Positions 1 to 6,885 of a stretch of 6,970 nt of DNA are shown here, one piece after another. This stretch comes from an uncultured Clostridia bacterium. GTDB taxonomy: Bacteria > Bacillota > Clostridia > UBA1381. Below the pieces are notes generated by a model. The model was not told the origin of the DNA and did no database searches. It saw only the letters and a program-made list of their open reading frames with translations. The DNA lies in assembly GCA_910585795.1 (NCBI GenBank), contig CAJUFV010000009.1, positions 1 to 6,970 of the forward strand. The letters run 5' to 3'. Position 1 is the first letter of the stretch; each line of letters begins with the position of its first letter. Made by a program: the position numbers and the translations under genes.

Positions 1-903
1 AGATATTTCTTTCTTTTTTCTTGCCGTTGATACTTTGGACGCATATGGATATTCAGAAATAATATCTTCAGCAGAAATAACAAGCTTTGCTCCCTGCTGT
101 ATAAGCACATTTGTTCCTTGAAAAAATTTATCATTAATACTGCGCGGAACAGCAAAAATATCCCTATTATTTTCCAGCGCGTAAGCAGCAGTTATTAAAG
201 AACCGCTTTTTTCCGGTGCCTCTGTTACAAGCACGCCTCTCGAAAGCCCCGCAATAATCCTGTTGCGCTCCGGAAAATGTTTCTTCAGCGGCATCGTACC
301 GGGCGGATATTCTGTCATTATACAACCATCTACTGCCATAGCTTTATAGAGCTCGGCATTTTCTGCTGGATACACTCTGTCAATTCCGCATCCAATAACT
401 CCGACCGCTATTCCTCCGGCTTCAATAGTTGTCCATGCGCCAACCGCATCAATCCCTACTGCCAGTCCTCCCACCGTTACAACACCATTTTCCGCAAGAG
501 CGGTACATAGTTTTTCCGTGATATTATTTCCATATTCACTTGATTTGCGTGTTCCAACTACCCCTATTGTAAGTACTTTATCCAGTTCAGGAACTTTTCC
601 AAGTATATATAATACATATGGTGGATTTGTTATATTTTTTAACAATTGCGGATAATTTTTATCATTAAATACTATTATTTTTGCACCAAGTCTCAGTGAA
701 AGTCCTGCGACATGCTTTGCTTCTGATAAATCCTTGTCCATTAATGCAATCTTATCTTTGTCGTTAATACCATATATATTATTAAAATATTTCGAAAAAT
801 ATATCTCTTCAATACTTCCAAAATATTCTAAAAGCAATGTTACCTTAGCCGGTGTAATACATTTCTTTACTGTAAGCCACACCCAATATAACATATGTTC
901 CAT
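1..903 (-). CDS. dprA: DNA-processing protein DprA (Smf), C-terminus cut off by the window edge
   Basis: DprA binds single-stranded DNA in the cytoplasm and loads RecA on it, mainly during natural transformation; it is also widespread in species not known to be transformable. An open frame of 301 codons runs from ATG 903 to base 1 without a stop. Residues 1-70 resemble the N-terminal helical region. The Rossmann-like DprA core follows: VVGTR at 115-119, GGLAVGID at 145-152, GCGIDRVYP at 171-179, FPERNR at 210-215, SGSLITA at 233-239 and GTNVLIQQGA at 263-272. The start is supported by AGGTGG at 911-916, seven bases upstream. Family members are usually about 60 or more residues longer, so a C-terminal winged-helix domain probably lies off the window. 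Oddities against the consensus as I know it: the usual basic or leucine residue before GID is Val149, the conserved His four residues after that Asp is Ala156, and AVPG reads AVPR (Arg254). It is the second gene of an apparent operon behind the methyltransferase. The family call is firm; activity is less certain. Confidence 0.93.
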   Translation of the reverse strand, partial: MEHMLYWVWLTVKKCITPAKVTLLLEYFGSIEEIYFSKYFNNIYGINDKDKIALMDKDLSEAKHVAGLSLRLGAKIIVFNDKNYPQLLKNITNPPYVLYILGKVPELDKVLTIGVVGTRKSSEYGNNITEKLCTALAENGVVTVGGLAVGIDAVGAWTTIEAGGIAVGVIGCGIDRVYPAENAELYKAMAVDGCIMTEYPPGTMPLKKHFPERNRIIAGLSRGVLVTEAPEKSGSLITAAYALENNRDIFAVPRSINDKFFQGTNVLIQQGAKLVISAEDIISEYPYASKVSTARKKKEIS

Positions 904-910
904 TTTTTCA

Positions 911-916
911 CCACCT
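911..916 (-). promoter_or_regulatory. Ribosome binding site of dprA
   Basis: AGGTGG on the minus strand lies seven bases before the ATG at 903. It fixes the first of two in-frame ATGs (codons 1 and 4) as the likely start. No terminator or convincing separate promoter is visible in the 52 bases after the upstream stop codon, which supports co-transcription with the methyltransferase gene. Confidence 0.7.
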
Positions 917-955
917 GAAATATCTATGTTACATTACTACAAAATCTTTAAATTG

Positions 956-1726
956 TCAAGTCTCCTGCCGAACAGTCTCATACATAAGAATTGCTGCGGC
1001 TACTCCGACATTCAGTGATTCCGCCTTTCCTAAAATGGGAATTTTTACGCATTGACATATCTGCCTTATCTCAGTAGATATTCCATTTGCCTCATTACCA
1101 ACCGCAATAACAACAGGTCCCCTCATATCAATCTCTCTATAATCGGCGGTATTTTCATCAAGTGCGCCGGCAATAAGAGAAAAACCTATTTCCTTTAATT
1201 TATTAAGTACATCAGAATTTAAATCTGTCACTATATCTATATGAAAAAAACTTCCCATACTTGAGCGGACTGTTTTAGGACTATACGGGTCAGCGCATCC
1301 CTCCGACAAAAGTACCCCCCCAAATCCCGCCGCATCAGCTGTACGTATAATTGTACCAAGATTGCCAGGGTCATTCACACAATCGCAATATATATAGTTT
1401 TTTGATATATCCGGAATAAAGTCTCTGGTATTGTCCATTCTTAAAACCGCCAGTATTCCTTGCGGTGTTTGTGTATCACAAATTTTTTCAAATACGTTAT
1501 CCGCCAGTTTATAAACTGGTATTTCTTCCGTATATAAAAACTCTTCATTAGAAAAAAACGAATCAGAAATATACAAACCTATAATCATTTTTCCTGCGTT
1601 TATAGCGTCTGACACAGATTTTTTCCCTTCTGTAATATATTCACCGTATTTCTGTCTTGATTTTTTTTGAGACAGCAATTTTATATATTTACACTTATTA
1701 TTAGATACAGACGTAATTTCTATCAT
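956..1726 (-). CDS. SpoU/TrmH-family RNA 2'-O-ribose methyltransferase (YsgA/RlmB-like)
   Basis: A cytoplasmic enzyme of the SPOUT class that transfers a methyl group from S-adenosylmethionine to a ribose 2'-OH, most likely in 23S rRNA. The 256 residues match family length. The N-terminal substrate-binding domain shows YGEYITEGKKSV at 27-38. The catalytic knotted domain carries all three SpoU motifs: DPGNLGTIIRTADAAG at 119-134 (Asn122, catalytic-type Arg128), VVIAVGNEANGIS at 205-217 (Glu212), and IPILGKAESLNVGVAA at 229-244 (Ser237-Leu-Asn239). ATG 1726 is preceded by AAGGA at 1737-1741, ten bases upstream, and by a good promoter. The N-terminal pattern is closer to the YsgA-type rRNA methyltransferases than to the RlmB type usually found beside cysS and mrnC, but the target nucleotide cannot be read from sequence. 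It is the first gene of an apparent operon with dprA. Confidence 0.93.
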   Translation of the reverse strand: MIEITSVSNNKCKYIKLLSQKKSRQKYGEYITEGKKSVSDAINAGKMIIGLYISDSFFSNEEFLYTEEIPVYKLADNVFEKICDTQTPQGILAVLRMDNTRDFIPDISKNYIYCDCVNDPGNLGTIIRTADAAGFGGVLLSEGCADPYSPKTVRSSMGSFFHIDIVTDLNSDVLNKLKEIGFSLIAGALDENTADYREIDMRGPVVIAVGNEANGISTEIRQICQCVKIPILGKAESLNVGVAAAILMYETVRQET

Positions 1727-1762
1727 GGCTTTTTATTCCTTATGTTAATATATTTTCTATTA

Positions 1763-1791
1763 ATTATATACCTAAAACCAAAATTTATCAA
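1763..1791 (-). promoter_or_regulatory. Sigma-A-type promoter of the methyltransferase-dprA operon
   Basis: On the minus strand, TTGATA (1786-1791) and TATAAT (1763-1768) are separated by exactly 17 bases. The -10 box is perfect and the -35 box matches consensus in 4 of 6 positions. The predicted transcript starts near 1756 and would have a leader of about 30 bases, too short for a riboswitch. Confidence 0.75.
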
Positions 1792-1830
1792 CAAAAATTT
1801 TAAGTAACAAACAAAATCTATACAGCGTAT

Positions 1831-1836
1831 TATAAT
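1831..1836 (+). promoter_or_regulatory. Probable -10 element of the zupT promoter
   Basis: A perfect TATAAT lies 28 bases before the proposed TTG start. No good -35 box sits 16-18 bases upstream (CAAACA at 1808-1813 is poor), and no TG extension precedes it. Either the promoter is weak or it needs an activator. I see no recognisable Zur, Fur or MntR box. The whole region is A+T-rich, so a chance match is possible. Confidence 0.45.
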
Positions 1837-1848
1837 ATAAGAACTATT

Positions 1849-1860
1849 AAGGAGATGATT
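1849..1860 (+). promoter_or_regulatory. Extended Shine-Dalgarno sequence that sets the zupT start
   Basis: AAGGAGATGATT matches the 12-base complement of the 16S rRNA 3' end (AAGGAGGTGATC) at 10 of 12 positions. The ATG at 1855 falls inside this pairing region and abuts AAGGAG with no spacer. The in-frame TTG at 1864 lies nine bases after AAGGAG, a normal distance. Confidence 0.75.
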
Positions 1861-1863
1861 ATA

Positions 1864-2652
1864 TTGAATTCAAACGTAATGTTTGCGCTGTCTCTCACTA
1901 TTATGGCCGGACTCGCAACAGGCGTAGGCAGCGTCATTGCAGTTTTTGCAAAAACTACAAACACAAAATTTCTCGCAGGCTCACTCGGCTTTTCCGCAGG
2001 AGTAATGCTATACGTCTCGATGATAGAAATTTTCCAGAAATCGCGTACATATCTTTCTGCAGCAATGGGTGATAAAATAGGATATTATATTGCTGTTGCC
2101 GCATTTTTTGGCGGTATATTGTTTATAGGTCTAATTGATTATTTTGTACCATCTGCGGAAGGTGATATAGGTAATCTCAATGACAAAGACAATCGTTCTA
2201 TTGCACTTAAACGTATGGGATTTATGACCGCTTTAGCAATCGGTATACATAACTTTCCTGAAGGTCTTGCAACATTCACATCAGCGCTCAAAGACCCCCA
2301 TTTAGGTATTGCTATCGCTGTAGCAATTGCGATACATAACATTCCGGAAGGTATTGCCACTTCCGTTCCAATATATTACTCAAGCGGTAGCAGAAAGAAA
2401 GCCTTTCTTGTATCTTTCTTTTCTGGAATAACCGAACCCTTAGGAGCTATTATCGGCTTTCTTATACTCCGTCCATTCTTCAACGACACAATTTTTGGTA
2501 TTCTGTTCGGAGCAATAGCTGGAATCATGGTGTTTATCTCTATTGAAGAGCTTCTTCCTATGGCTCGCGAATATGAAAAAAGCAAAGTAACCATTATCGG
2601 AACAATCCTAGGCATGGGAATTATTGCACTGAGTTTACTATTGTTCATTTAA
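1864..2652 (+). CDS. zupT: ZIP-family divalent metal transporter (ZupT type)
   Basis: An integral membrane transporter that takes up zinc and often other divalent metals such as iron, manganese or cobalt. From TTG 1864 it has 262 residues, close to the E. coli ZupT length. Eight hydrophobic segments can be drawn, roughly at 5-28, 35-57, 72-94, 116-138, 146-170, 181-203, 209-229 and 241-262. The metal-site helices are clear: HNFPEG at 129-134 in segment 4 and HNIPEG at 158-163 in segment 5. They are followed by GITEPLG at 188-194 and IEELLP at 227-232, both typical of ZupT. The loop after segment 3 is short, acidic and polar, and lacks the histidine cluster seen in many eukaryotic ZIPs. The ATG at 1855 would add three residues but lies within the ribosome binding site. 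The gene stands alone, divergent from the methyltransferase and convergent with the lipoprotein gene. The family is sure; the metal is inferred. Confidence 0.94.
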   Translation: MNSNVMFALSLTIMAGLATGVGSVIAVFAKTTNTKFLAGSLGFSAGVMLYVSMIEIFQKSRTYLSAAMGDKIGYYIAVAAFFGGILFIGLIDYFVPSAEGDIGNLNDKDNRSIALKRMGFMTALAIGIHNFPEGLATFTSALKDPHLGIAIAVAIAIHNIPEGIATSVPIYYSSGSRKKAFLVSFFSGITEPLGAIIGFLILRPFFNDTIFGILFGAIAGIMVFISIEELLPMAREYEKSKVTIIGTILGMGIIALSLLLFI

Positions 2653-2672
2653 TAGTATTTCATCACCAACAT

Positions 2673-2703
2673 AAAAAGGGCGTTTTGAACAAACGTCCTT
2701 TTT
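2673..2703. terminator. Bidirectional intrinsic terminator between zupT and the lipoprotein gene
   Basis: AAAAAGGGCGTTT (2673-2685) pairs with AAACGTCCTTTTT (2691-2703) around a five-base loop. This is a 13-bp stem with one G-U pair in the plus-strand RNA and one A-C mismatch in the minus-strand RNA. The A and T runs at the stem base give a U tract in both directions. It begins 20 bases after the zupT stop and 4 bases after the lipoprotein stop, so it can serve both converging genes. Confidence 0.88.
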
Positions 2704-2707
2704 ATCA

Positions 2708-3247
2708 TTATTTCTGCGTTCTGTCAGGAACAATTTCTTCTAATTTATGCGCTGCCGCCAGTGCAAGATTTTTAAGCAGAAGCTTTTGTGTTTCATCAGC
2801 TCCAGAACCGGCTGTTATATCAATAATACATCCTCTGTCATATACGTGAATTGATGGAAATGCAATGTATGCTTCCTGACCTATTCCTGATACAATCTCC
2901 GCTGATGAACGCTTTGCCTTTTCTTCCTCATACTGCTCAAAAAGCATCTGATAATCTATATCTTCCGTAAATTGTGTGATTTTAACACTTACTATATCAC
3001 TCTGACCAATAGGCTCACTCCTATATAGTACAGTTCCAATATTACCTTCACGCACTGTTCCCGATGGTTCAATAACAGGTGTATATCCCGCATTGATTAC
3101 AACATCATCAAGGGTTACAAGCGTAGCTGGGTCAATATCCGGCATTTGCGTCGGCATAGCCTTTGAAAACAGTCCGCCATCGCCTCCGCAGGCGCATAAC
3201 CAAATTGTCATAAGTAAACTTGAAATTACAAATAATGCTTTTTTCAT
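2708..3247 (-). CDS. Putative lipoprotein of unknown function
   Basis: I do not recognise the family. The 179 residues begin with a lipoprotein signal peptide: MKK, a hydrophobic stretch at 4-17 and the lipobox LCAC at 17-20, so Cys20 should be lipidated and the mature protein anchored outside the cell membrane. A Gly/Pro-rich linker spans about 21-42. The compact domain that follows has a charged helix at about 97-115 (FEQYEEEKAKR), then GIGQEAY at 121-127 and alternating strands around 132-146, and a C-terminal amphipathic helix at about 151-172. This resembles small clostridial lipoproteins with a single alpha/beta domain, but that is only an impression. GGAGGA at 3254-3259, six bases before ATG 3247, fixes the start. 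It begins 15 bases after the transketolase C-subunit stop and is the last gene before the terminator, so it is probably co-transcribed with enzymes to which it has no obvious functional tie. Existence is secure; function is open. Confidence 0.85.
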   Translation of the reverse strand: MKKALFVISSLLMTIWLCACGGDGGLFSKAMPTQMPDIDPATLVTLDDVVINAGYTPVIEPSGTVREGNIGTVLYRSEPIGQSDIVSVKITQFTEDIDYQMLFEQYEEEKAKRSSAEIVSGIGQEAYIAFPSIHVYDRGCIIDITAGSGADETQKLLLKNLALAAAHKLEEIVPDRTQK

Positions 3248-3262
3248 ACTTCGTCCTCCGAC

Positions 3263-4192
3263 TTACTTCATGGCAATTGCATCTTTAGAGTTCTTTACAA
3301 TATTTTCAGCCGTAAGCCCATACTCTTTAAATAATTCAGCAGGCTTGCCAGACTTTCCAAAACGGTCTGTACCAATAATCTTTACAGGAACAGGCGCATT
3401 AGAGCATACAATCTCCGTTACAGCACTGCCAAGACCTCCCATTATATAATGTTCCTCAGCTGTTACAATCGCTCCAGTCTCCTTTGCTGCTTTTATTATT
3501 ATATCCGCATCAATAGGTTTTATTGTATGGATATTTATTACCCTAGCGTCTATTCCATCCGCCTTAAGTATTTCAGCTGCTTCTAGAGCCATACCTACCA
3601 TAAGACCTGTTGCAATAATAGTTACATCTTTACCATCTTTAAGCTGGACACCCTTACCCAATTCAAATTCATAATCATCACTATTTATATTTTCAACAGC
3701 AAGACGGCCAAACCTCATATATACAGGACCATCATGCTCAATAGCTGCCTTCACAGCCTGCATCGCTTCTGTATCATCAGCAGGATTAATAATAACCATA
3801 TTAGGAATTGAACGCATAAGCGCTATATCTTCCAGACACTGATGCGATGCGCCGTCCTCACCTACAGAAATACCCGCGTGAGTCGCGCCTATTTTTACAT
3901 TAAGCTTTGTATATCCTATTGAATTTCGCACCTGTTCAAAGGCTCTGCCGGCCGCAAACATTGCAAAGGTTGAGGCAAAAACTGTCTTTCCAGCAGCAGC
4001 AAGTCCAGCGGCAACGCACATCATGTTCCCCTCAGCAATACCCATATTAATAAATCTTTCAGGATATTCCTTTTTAAACATATCTGTCTTTGTTGACTTT
4101 GAAAGGTCGGCATCAAGTACGACAATATTAGAATTATTTCCGTATTTCACAAGTGCCGCGCCATATGATTCTCTTGTAGCTTTTTTTGACAT
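3263..4192 (-). CDS. Transketolase, C-terminal subunit (pyrimidine-binding and C-terminal domains)
   Basis: One half of a two-gene transketolase, the thiamine-diphosphate enzyme that moves two-carbon ketol units between sugar phosphates in the non-oxidative pentose phosphate pathway (cytoplasmic). The 309 residues hold the pyrimidine-binding domain at about 4-170, with GIAEGNM at 51-57. Glu54 is the expected residue that activates the cofactor's aminopyrimidine ring. The HAGISVGEDGASHQ loop at 105-118 is typical of the family and contributes to the active site. The transketolase C-terminal domain runs from about 185 to the end (GLGSAVTE at 253-260, GTDRFGKSG at 274-282). Its ATG overlaps the N-subunit stop in TAATG, so the two are probably translationally coupled at about 1:1. 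It also has its own GGAGGAG at 4201-4207, eight bases upstream. With the partner it totals 591 residues, shorter than a one-chain transketolase of about 660, as usual for split forms. A different ketose specificity is possible. Confidence 0.94.
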   Translation of the reverse strand: MSKKATRESYGAALVKYGNNSNIVVLDADLSKSTKTDMFKKEYPERFINMGIAEGNMMCVAAGLAAAGKTVFASTFAMFAAGRAFEQVRNSIGYTKLNVKIGATHAGISVGEDGASHQCLEDIALMRSIPNMVIINPADDTEAMQAVKAAIEHDGPVYMRFGRLAVENINSDDYEFELGKGVQLKDGKDVTIIATGLMVGMALEAAEILKADGIDARVINIHTIKPIDADIIIKAAKETGAIVTAEEHYIMGGLGSAVTEIVCSNAPVPVKIIGTDRFGKSGKPAELFKEYGLTAENIVKNSKDAIAMK

Positions 4193-5040
4193 TATAAATT
4201 CTCCTCCAATCCTTTGATTATTTCGTCAAGCTCTGCGATAGCCAGATTATATTCATCTTCCTTAGGAGCCGCTCCATGCCATGCTGGATTATTTTCCATA
4301 AAAGAAACGTTTTTACCCTTTACAGACTTCATAATAATAGCTGTAGGTTGTCCTTTTGTCATCTTTGCTTCTTCCACAGCAGAAAACAATTTTTCAAAAT
4401 CATGAGCATCTGATACTATGACATGCCATCCAAAAGCTTCAAATTTTTTATCTATAGGCGTAGGATTCATAACCTTTGTTATATCACCGTCTATCTGCAA
4501 ACCATTATTATCAACAAAAATTGTAAGATTGTCCAGTTTATAATGAGCCGCAAACATAGCCTGTTCCCATACCTGCCCCTCTTCAAGCTCACCGTCACCA
4601 AGAATTGAATAAACCCTATAATTTTTATCATCAAGCTTTGCCGCAAGAGCCATTCCTCCGGCAACAGACACACCCTGACCCAATGAGCCAGTTGACATAT
4701 CCACTCCCGGTACCTTGTTCATATCAGGATGTCCCTGTAAATAACTGTCTATATTTCTGAAAGTTTTAATATCTTCCTTTGGAATGAATCCCTTTTCTGC
4801 CAGTACTCCGTAAAGCGCAGGAGCGGTATGTCCCTTTGAAAGTACAAATCTATCCCTATTTTCCATCTTTGGATTTTCAGGATCTACATTCATCACCTCA
4901 AAATACAGCAGTGTAAGTACATCCGCTATTGAAAGCGAACCTCCCGGATGTCCGGATGCCGCATTATATACAGCTGTCAGAGCGCTCTTACGCACATTAT
5001 TAGCGATAATAGAAAGCTCCATTATTCTTTTCTTATCCAT
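4192..5040 (-). CDS. Transketolase, N-terminal subunit (pyrophosphate-binding domain)
   Basis: The other half of the split transketolase, carrying the diphosphate- and metal-binding domain. The 282 residues show the family's signatures: SGHPGGSLS at 29-37, KGHTAPALY at 69-77, QGHPD at 102-106 and GSLGQG at 118-123. The thiamine-diphosphate motif begins GDGELEEGQ at 148-156 and ends with Asn178-Asn179. AWHGAAP at 253-259 supplies the conserved His255. Active sites in this family form at the interface of the two halves, so this subunit should be inactive without the downstream one. GGGAGGA at 5051-5057, ten bases upstream of ATG 5040, supports the start. It follows mrnC by 25 bases with no terminator or convincing promoter between, which suggests read-through from the cysS promoter. 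Split transketolases are well known in clostridia and archaea, so the split is not a frameshift: both halves have their own ribosome binding site and complete domains. Confidence 0.94.
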   Translation of the reverse strand: MDKKRIMELSIIANNVRKSALTAVYNAASGHPGGSLSIADVLTLLYFEVMNVDPENPKMENRDRFVLSKGHTAPALYGVLAEKGFIPKEDIKTFRNIDSYLQGHPDMNKVPGVDMSTGSLGQGVSVAGGMALAAKLDDKNYRVYSILGDGELEEGQVWEQAMFAAHYKLDNLTIFVDNNGLQIDGDITKVMNPTPIDKKFEAFGWHVIVSDAHDFEKLFSAVEEAKMTKGQPTAIIMKSVKGKNVSFMENNPAWHGAAPKEDEYNLAIAELDEIIKGLEENL

Positions 5041-5065
5041 TGGTTATTTTTCCTCCCTTAATTGA

Positions 5066-5464
5066 TTATTTATCTAACGCATTTTCATACGCTATATTCA
5101 TCAGTTCCTCCAGCCGCTCACTGTCTTCTGAAAGATAAAGAAAACCTATAAGCGCTTCAAATCCTGTAGCCTTTCTGTAATCTGCCATATCCGCATTTTT
5201 AGGCATTGTATTTGATTTTGCATTTCTGCCGCGCTTATATATAGACGTTTCATCCTCTGTCATATACGGCAGCATTGCATTTATACTGTTTGCCTGAGAA
5301 CTAGCTTTTACATACTGTACCGTATGCTTATGAAGTTTATTTGCTGGTATATTTTCATATTGCTCAATCACTTTTGTGCGTACAAAAAGCTCATATACAC
5401 CGTCACCGATATATGCAAGAGCTAGCGGCGAACATTGTGACGTTTTTTTACTCGTTACTAACAT
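5066..5464 (-). CDS. mrnC: Mini-ribonuclease III (MrnC)
   Basis: A small RNase III-like endonuclease that, in Bacillus subtilis, trims the ends of 23S rRNA precursor. It has the RNase III catalytic domain but no double-stranded-RNA-binding domain, as expected at 132 residues. Visible landmarks are LAYIGDGVYE at 16-25 with the metal-binding Asp21 (the common form is GDAVYE), RGRNAKS at 78-84, and FEALIGFLYL at 102-111 with the second metal-binding acidic residue Glu103. The start ATG lies three bases after the cysS stop (TAATAAATG). Its AGAGGG ribosome binding site (5472-5477) is inside the last cysS codons, so translation is likely coupled to cysS. The cysS-mrnC pairing is the usual Firmicutes arrangement and supports the call. 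The neighbouring rlmB and yacP of Bacillus are replaced here by the transketolase genes. Confidence 0.95.
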   Translation of the reverse strand: MLVTSKKTSQCSPLALAYIGDGVYELFVRTKVIEQYENIPANKLHKHTVQYVKASSQANSINAMLPYMTEDETSIYKRGRNAKSNTMPKNADMADYRKATGFEALIGFLYLSEDSERLEELMNIAYENALDK

Positions 5465-5467
5465 TTA

Positions 5468-6877
5468 TTAACCCTCTATATATGACCATTTTACCCCCAT
5501 AGGCGTATCCTTCAGCACTATGTTCATTTTCTTTAGCTTATCACGGATAGCATCCGCCTCCGCCCAATCTTTTTCAGCACGCGCCTTATTGCGCCTCTTA
5601 ATAAGTTCTTCTATTTCCGCATCCAGATGTTTTTCGGCCGATTTCTGAAAAAGCCCCAGAACTCCACCAAGCTCGTGTATACTCTCAAGTGTTTTTTCTA
5701 TAATCTGCCGAGCATTATTACCCTCACTTGAGAGCTCGGTATTTGAAGCATATACTATATCAAATATTGCGGCAATGGCATCAGCCGTATTCAAATCATC
5801 ATCCATTGAATCAATAAATTTCTGTTTATATTTATCGATTTTTATACTGTATTCCTTTTCTTTCTGAGTCAGGTCTCTTTCCACGCTACCTTTTGAAAGA
5901 AACTCTAGATTATCTATACAAGTGTAAACCCTATCAACAGCAGATTTTGCCTGCTCCATAAGGGTATCAGCAAAATTTATAGGATTTCTATAATGCGCTG
6001 ATAACATGAAAAAACGTATTACCTCACCGTCATAGTCCTTTAGTATGTCACGCACAGTAAAGAAATTCCCTAACGATTTGCTCATTTTTTGATTATTAAT
6101 GTTTATATAACCGTTATGCATCCAATAATTCGCAAATGGTTTACCGTTTGCGCACTCACTCTGTGCAACTTCATTCTCATGATGAGGGAAAATTAAATCC
6201 TGTCCTCCAGAGTGAATATCTATTGTCTCTCCAAGAAATTTATTAACCATGGCGCTGCATTCTATATGCCACCCTGGTCTTCCCATTCCCCAAGGACTTT
6301 CCCATGCCGGTTCGCCTTCCTTCTGCTTTTTCCACAAGGTAAAATCCATAACATCCTTCTTGGTTTCGTTGATGTCTATACGTGCTCCAGCTTCAAGAGC
6401 CTCAAGCGGTTGCTTTGACAGCTTTCCATATTCCTTAAATTTCTTTGTTGAAAAATATACATCTCCATCAACACTATACGCATATCCTTTATTCTCAAGC
6501 TTTTTTATAATGTCAATAATAGCGTCAATATTATCTGTAGCCTTTGGATGAATTGTTGCTCTGTTAACACCGATTGCTCCTGCATCTCTGAAATACTCTT
6601 CCATAAAACGCTCGCCCAGTTCTCTGACAGTTATGCCTTCTTCATTAGCGCGTTTTATCATCTTATCATCAATATCGGTAAAATTTTGAACAAATTTCAC
6701 TGTATATCCGCAATATTCAAGATAGCGACGCATTGTGTCAAAAACAATAAACGGTCTTGCATTTCCTATATGAAAATAATCATACACCGTAGGGCCGCAT
6801 GAATACATTTTCACCTCATTTTTATTTATAGGAACAAATTCTTCTTTCTGCCTTGTAAGCGTATTATACAGCTTCAT
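5468..6877 (-). CDS. cysS: Cysteine--tRNA ligase (cysteinyl-tRNA synthetase)
   Basis: A class I aminoacyl-tRNA synthetase that joins cysteine to tRNA-Cys using ATP in the cytoplasm. At 469 residues it has the normal family length and looks complete. The Rossmann catalytic domain carries the HIGN signature at 36-39 and KMSKS at 264-268. All four zinc ligands are present: Cys27 (SCGPT), Cys207 (WHIECSAM), His232 and Glu236 (PHHENE), matching Cys28, Cys209, His234 and Glu238 of the E. coli enzyme. The helical tRNA-binding region covers about 300-415. The C-terminal anticodon-binding part holds RRNKARAEKDWAEADAIRD at 428-446 and ends with the typical GVKWSY. ATG 6877 is preferred because AAGGAG lies eight bases upstream. 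The in-frame TTG at 6898 is upstream of that site. GTG 6880 is a minor alternative. It is the first gene of the apparent five-gene operon. The short leader holds no T-box. Confidence 0.97.
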   Translation of the reverse strand: MKLYNTLTRQKEEFVPINKNEVKMYSCGPTVYDYFHIGNARPFIVFDTMRRYLEYCGYTVKFVQNFTDIDDKMIKRANEEGITVRELGERFMEEYFRDAGAIGVNRATIHPKATDNIDAIIDIIKKLENKGYAYSVDGDVYFSTKKFKEYGKLSKQPLEALEAGARIDINETKKDVMDFTLWKKQKEGEPAWESPWGMGRPGWHIECSAMVNKFLGETIDIHSGGQDLIFPHHENEVAQSECANGKPFANYWMHNGYININNQKMSKSLGNFFTVRDILKDYDGEVIRFFMLSAHYRNPINFADTLMEQAKSAVDRVYTCIDNLEFLSKGSVERDLTQKEKEYSIKIDKYKQKFIDSMDDDLNTADAIAAIFDIVYASNTELSSEGNNARQIIEKTLESIHELGGVLGLFQKSAEKHLDAEIEELIKRRNKARAEKDWAEADAIRDKLKKMNIVLKDTPMGVKWSYIEG

Positions 6878-6885
6878 CACAATTA

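Noticed and set aside
734..1018. Plus-strand open frames across dprA and the methyltransferase (also 277-510)
   Set aside because: They lie opposite genes with clear family motifs and read as low-complexity shadows without ribosome binding sites.
1780..1802. AT-only inverted repeat (AAAATTT / AAATTTT) as a metal-regulator operator
   Set aside because: Low-complexity A+T match with no resemblance to known Zur, Fur or MntR boxes; it could easily arise by chance.
1855..1857. ATG 1855 as the zupT start
   Set aside because: It lies inside the ribosome binding site with no spacer; TTG 1864 is better placed.
2248..2358. Duplicate HNxPEG motif as a sign of a recent internal repeat
   Set aside because: Two such motifs in adjacent helices are the normal metal-binding arrangement of ZIP transporters.
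2139..2648. Minus-strand open frames antisense to zupT
   Set aside because: Opposite a gene with clear ZIP motifs; the translated sequences show mirrored hydrophobic repeats typical of shadows.
4190..4194. Frameshift or broken single-chain transketolase gene
   Set aside because: Both halves have complete domains, a TAATG coupling junction and separate GGAGG sites; split transketolases are an established form.
6212..6802. Plus-strand open frames antisense to cysS
   Set aside because: Shadows of the highly conserved cysS coding strand, with no family motifs.
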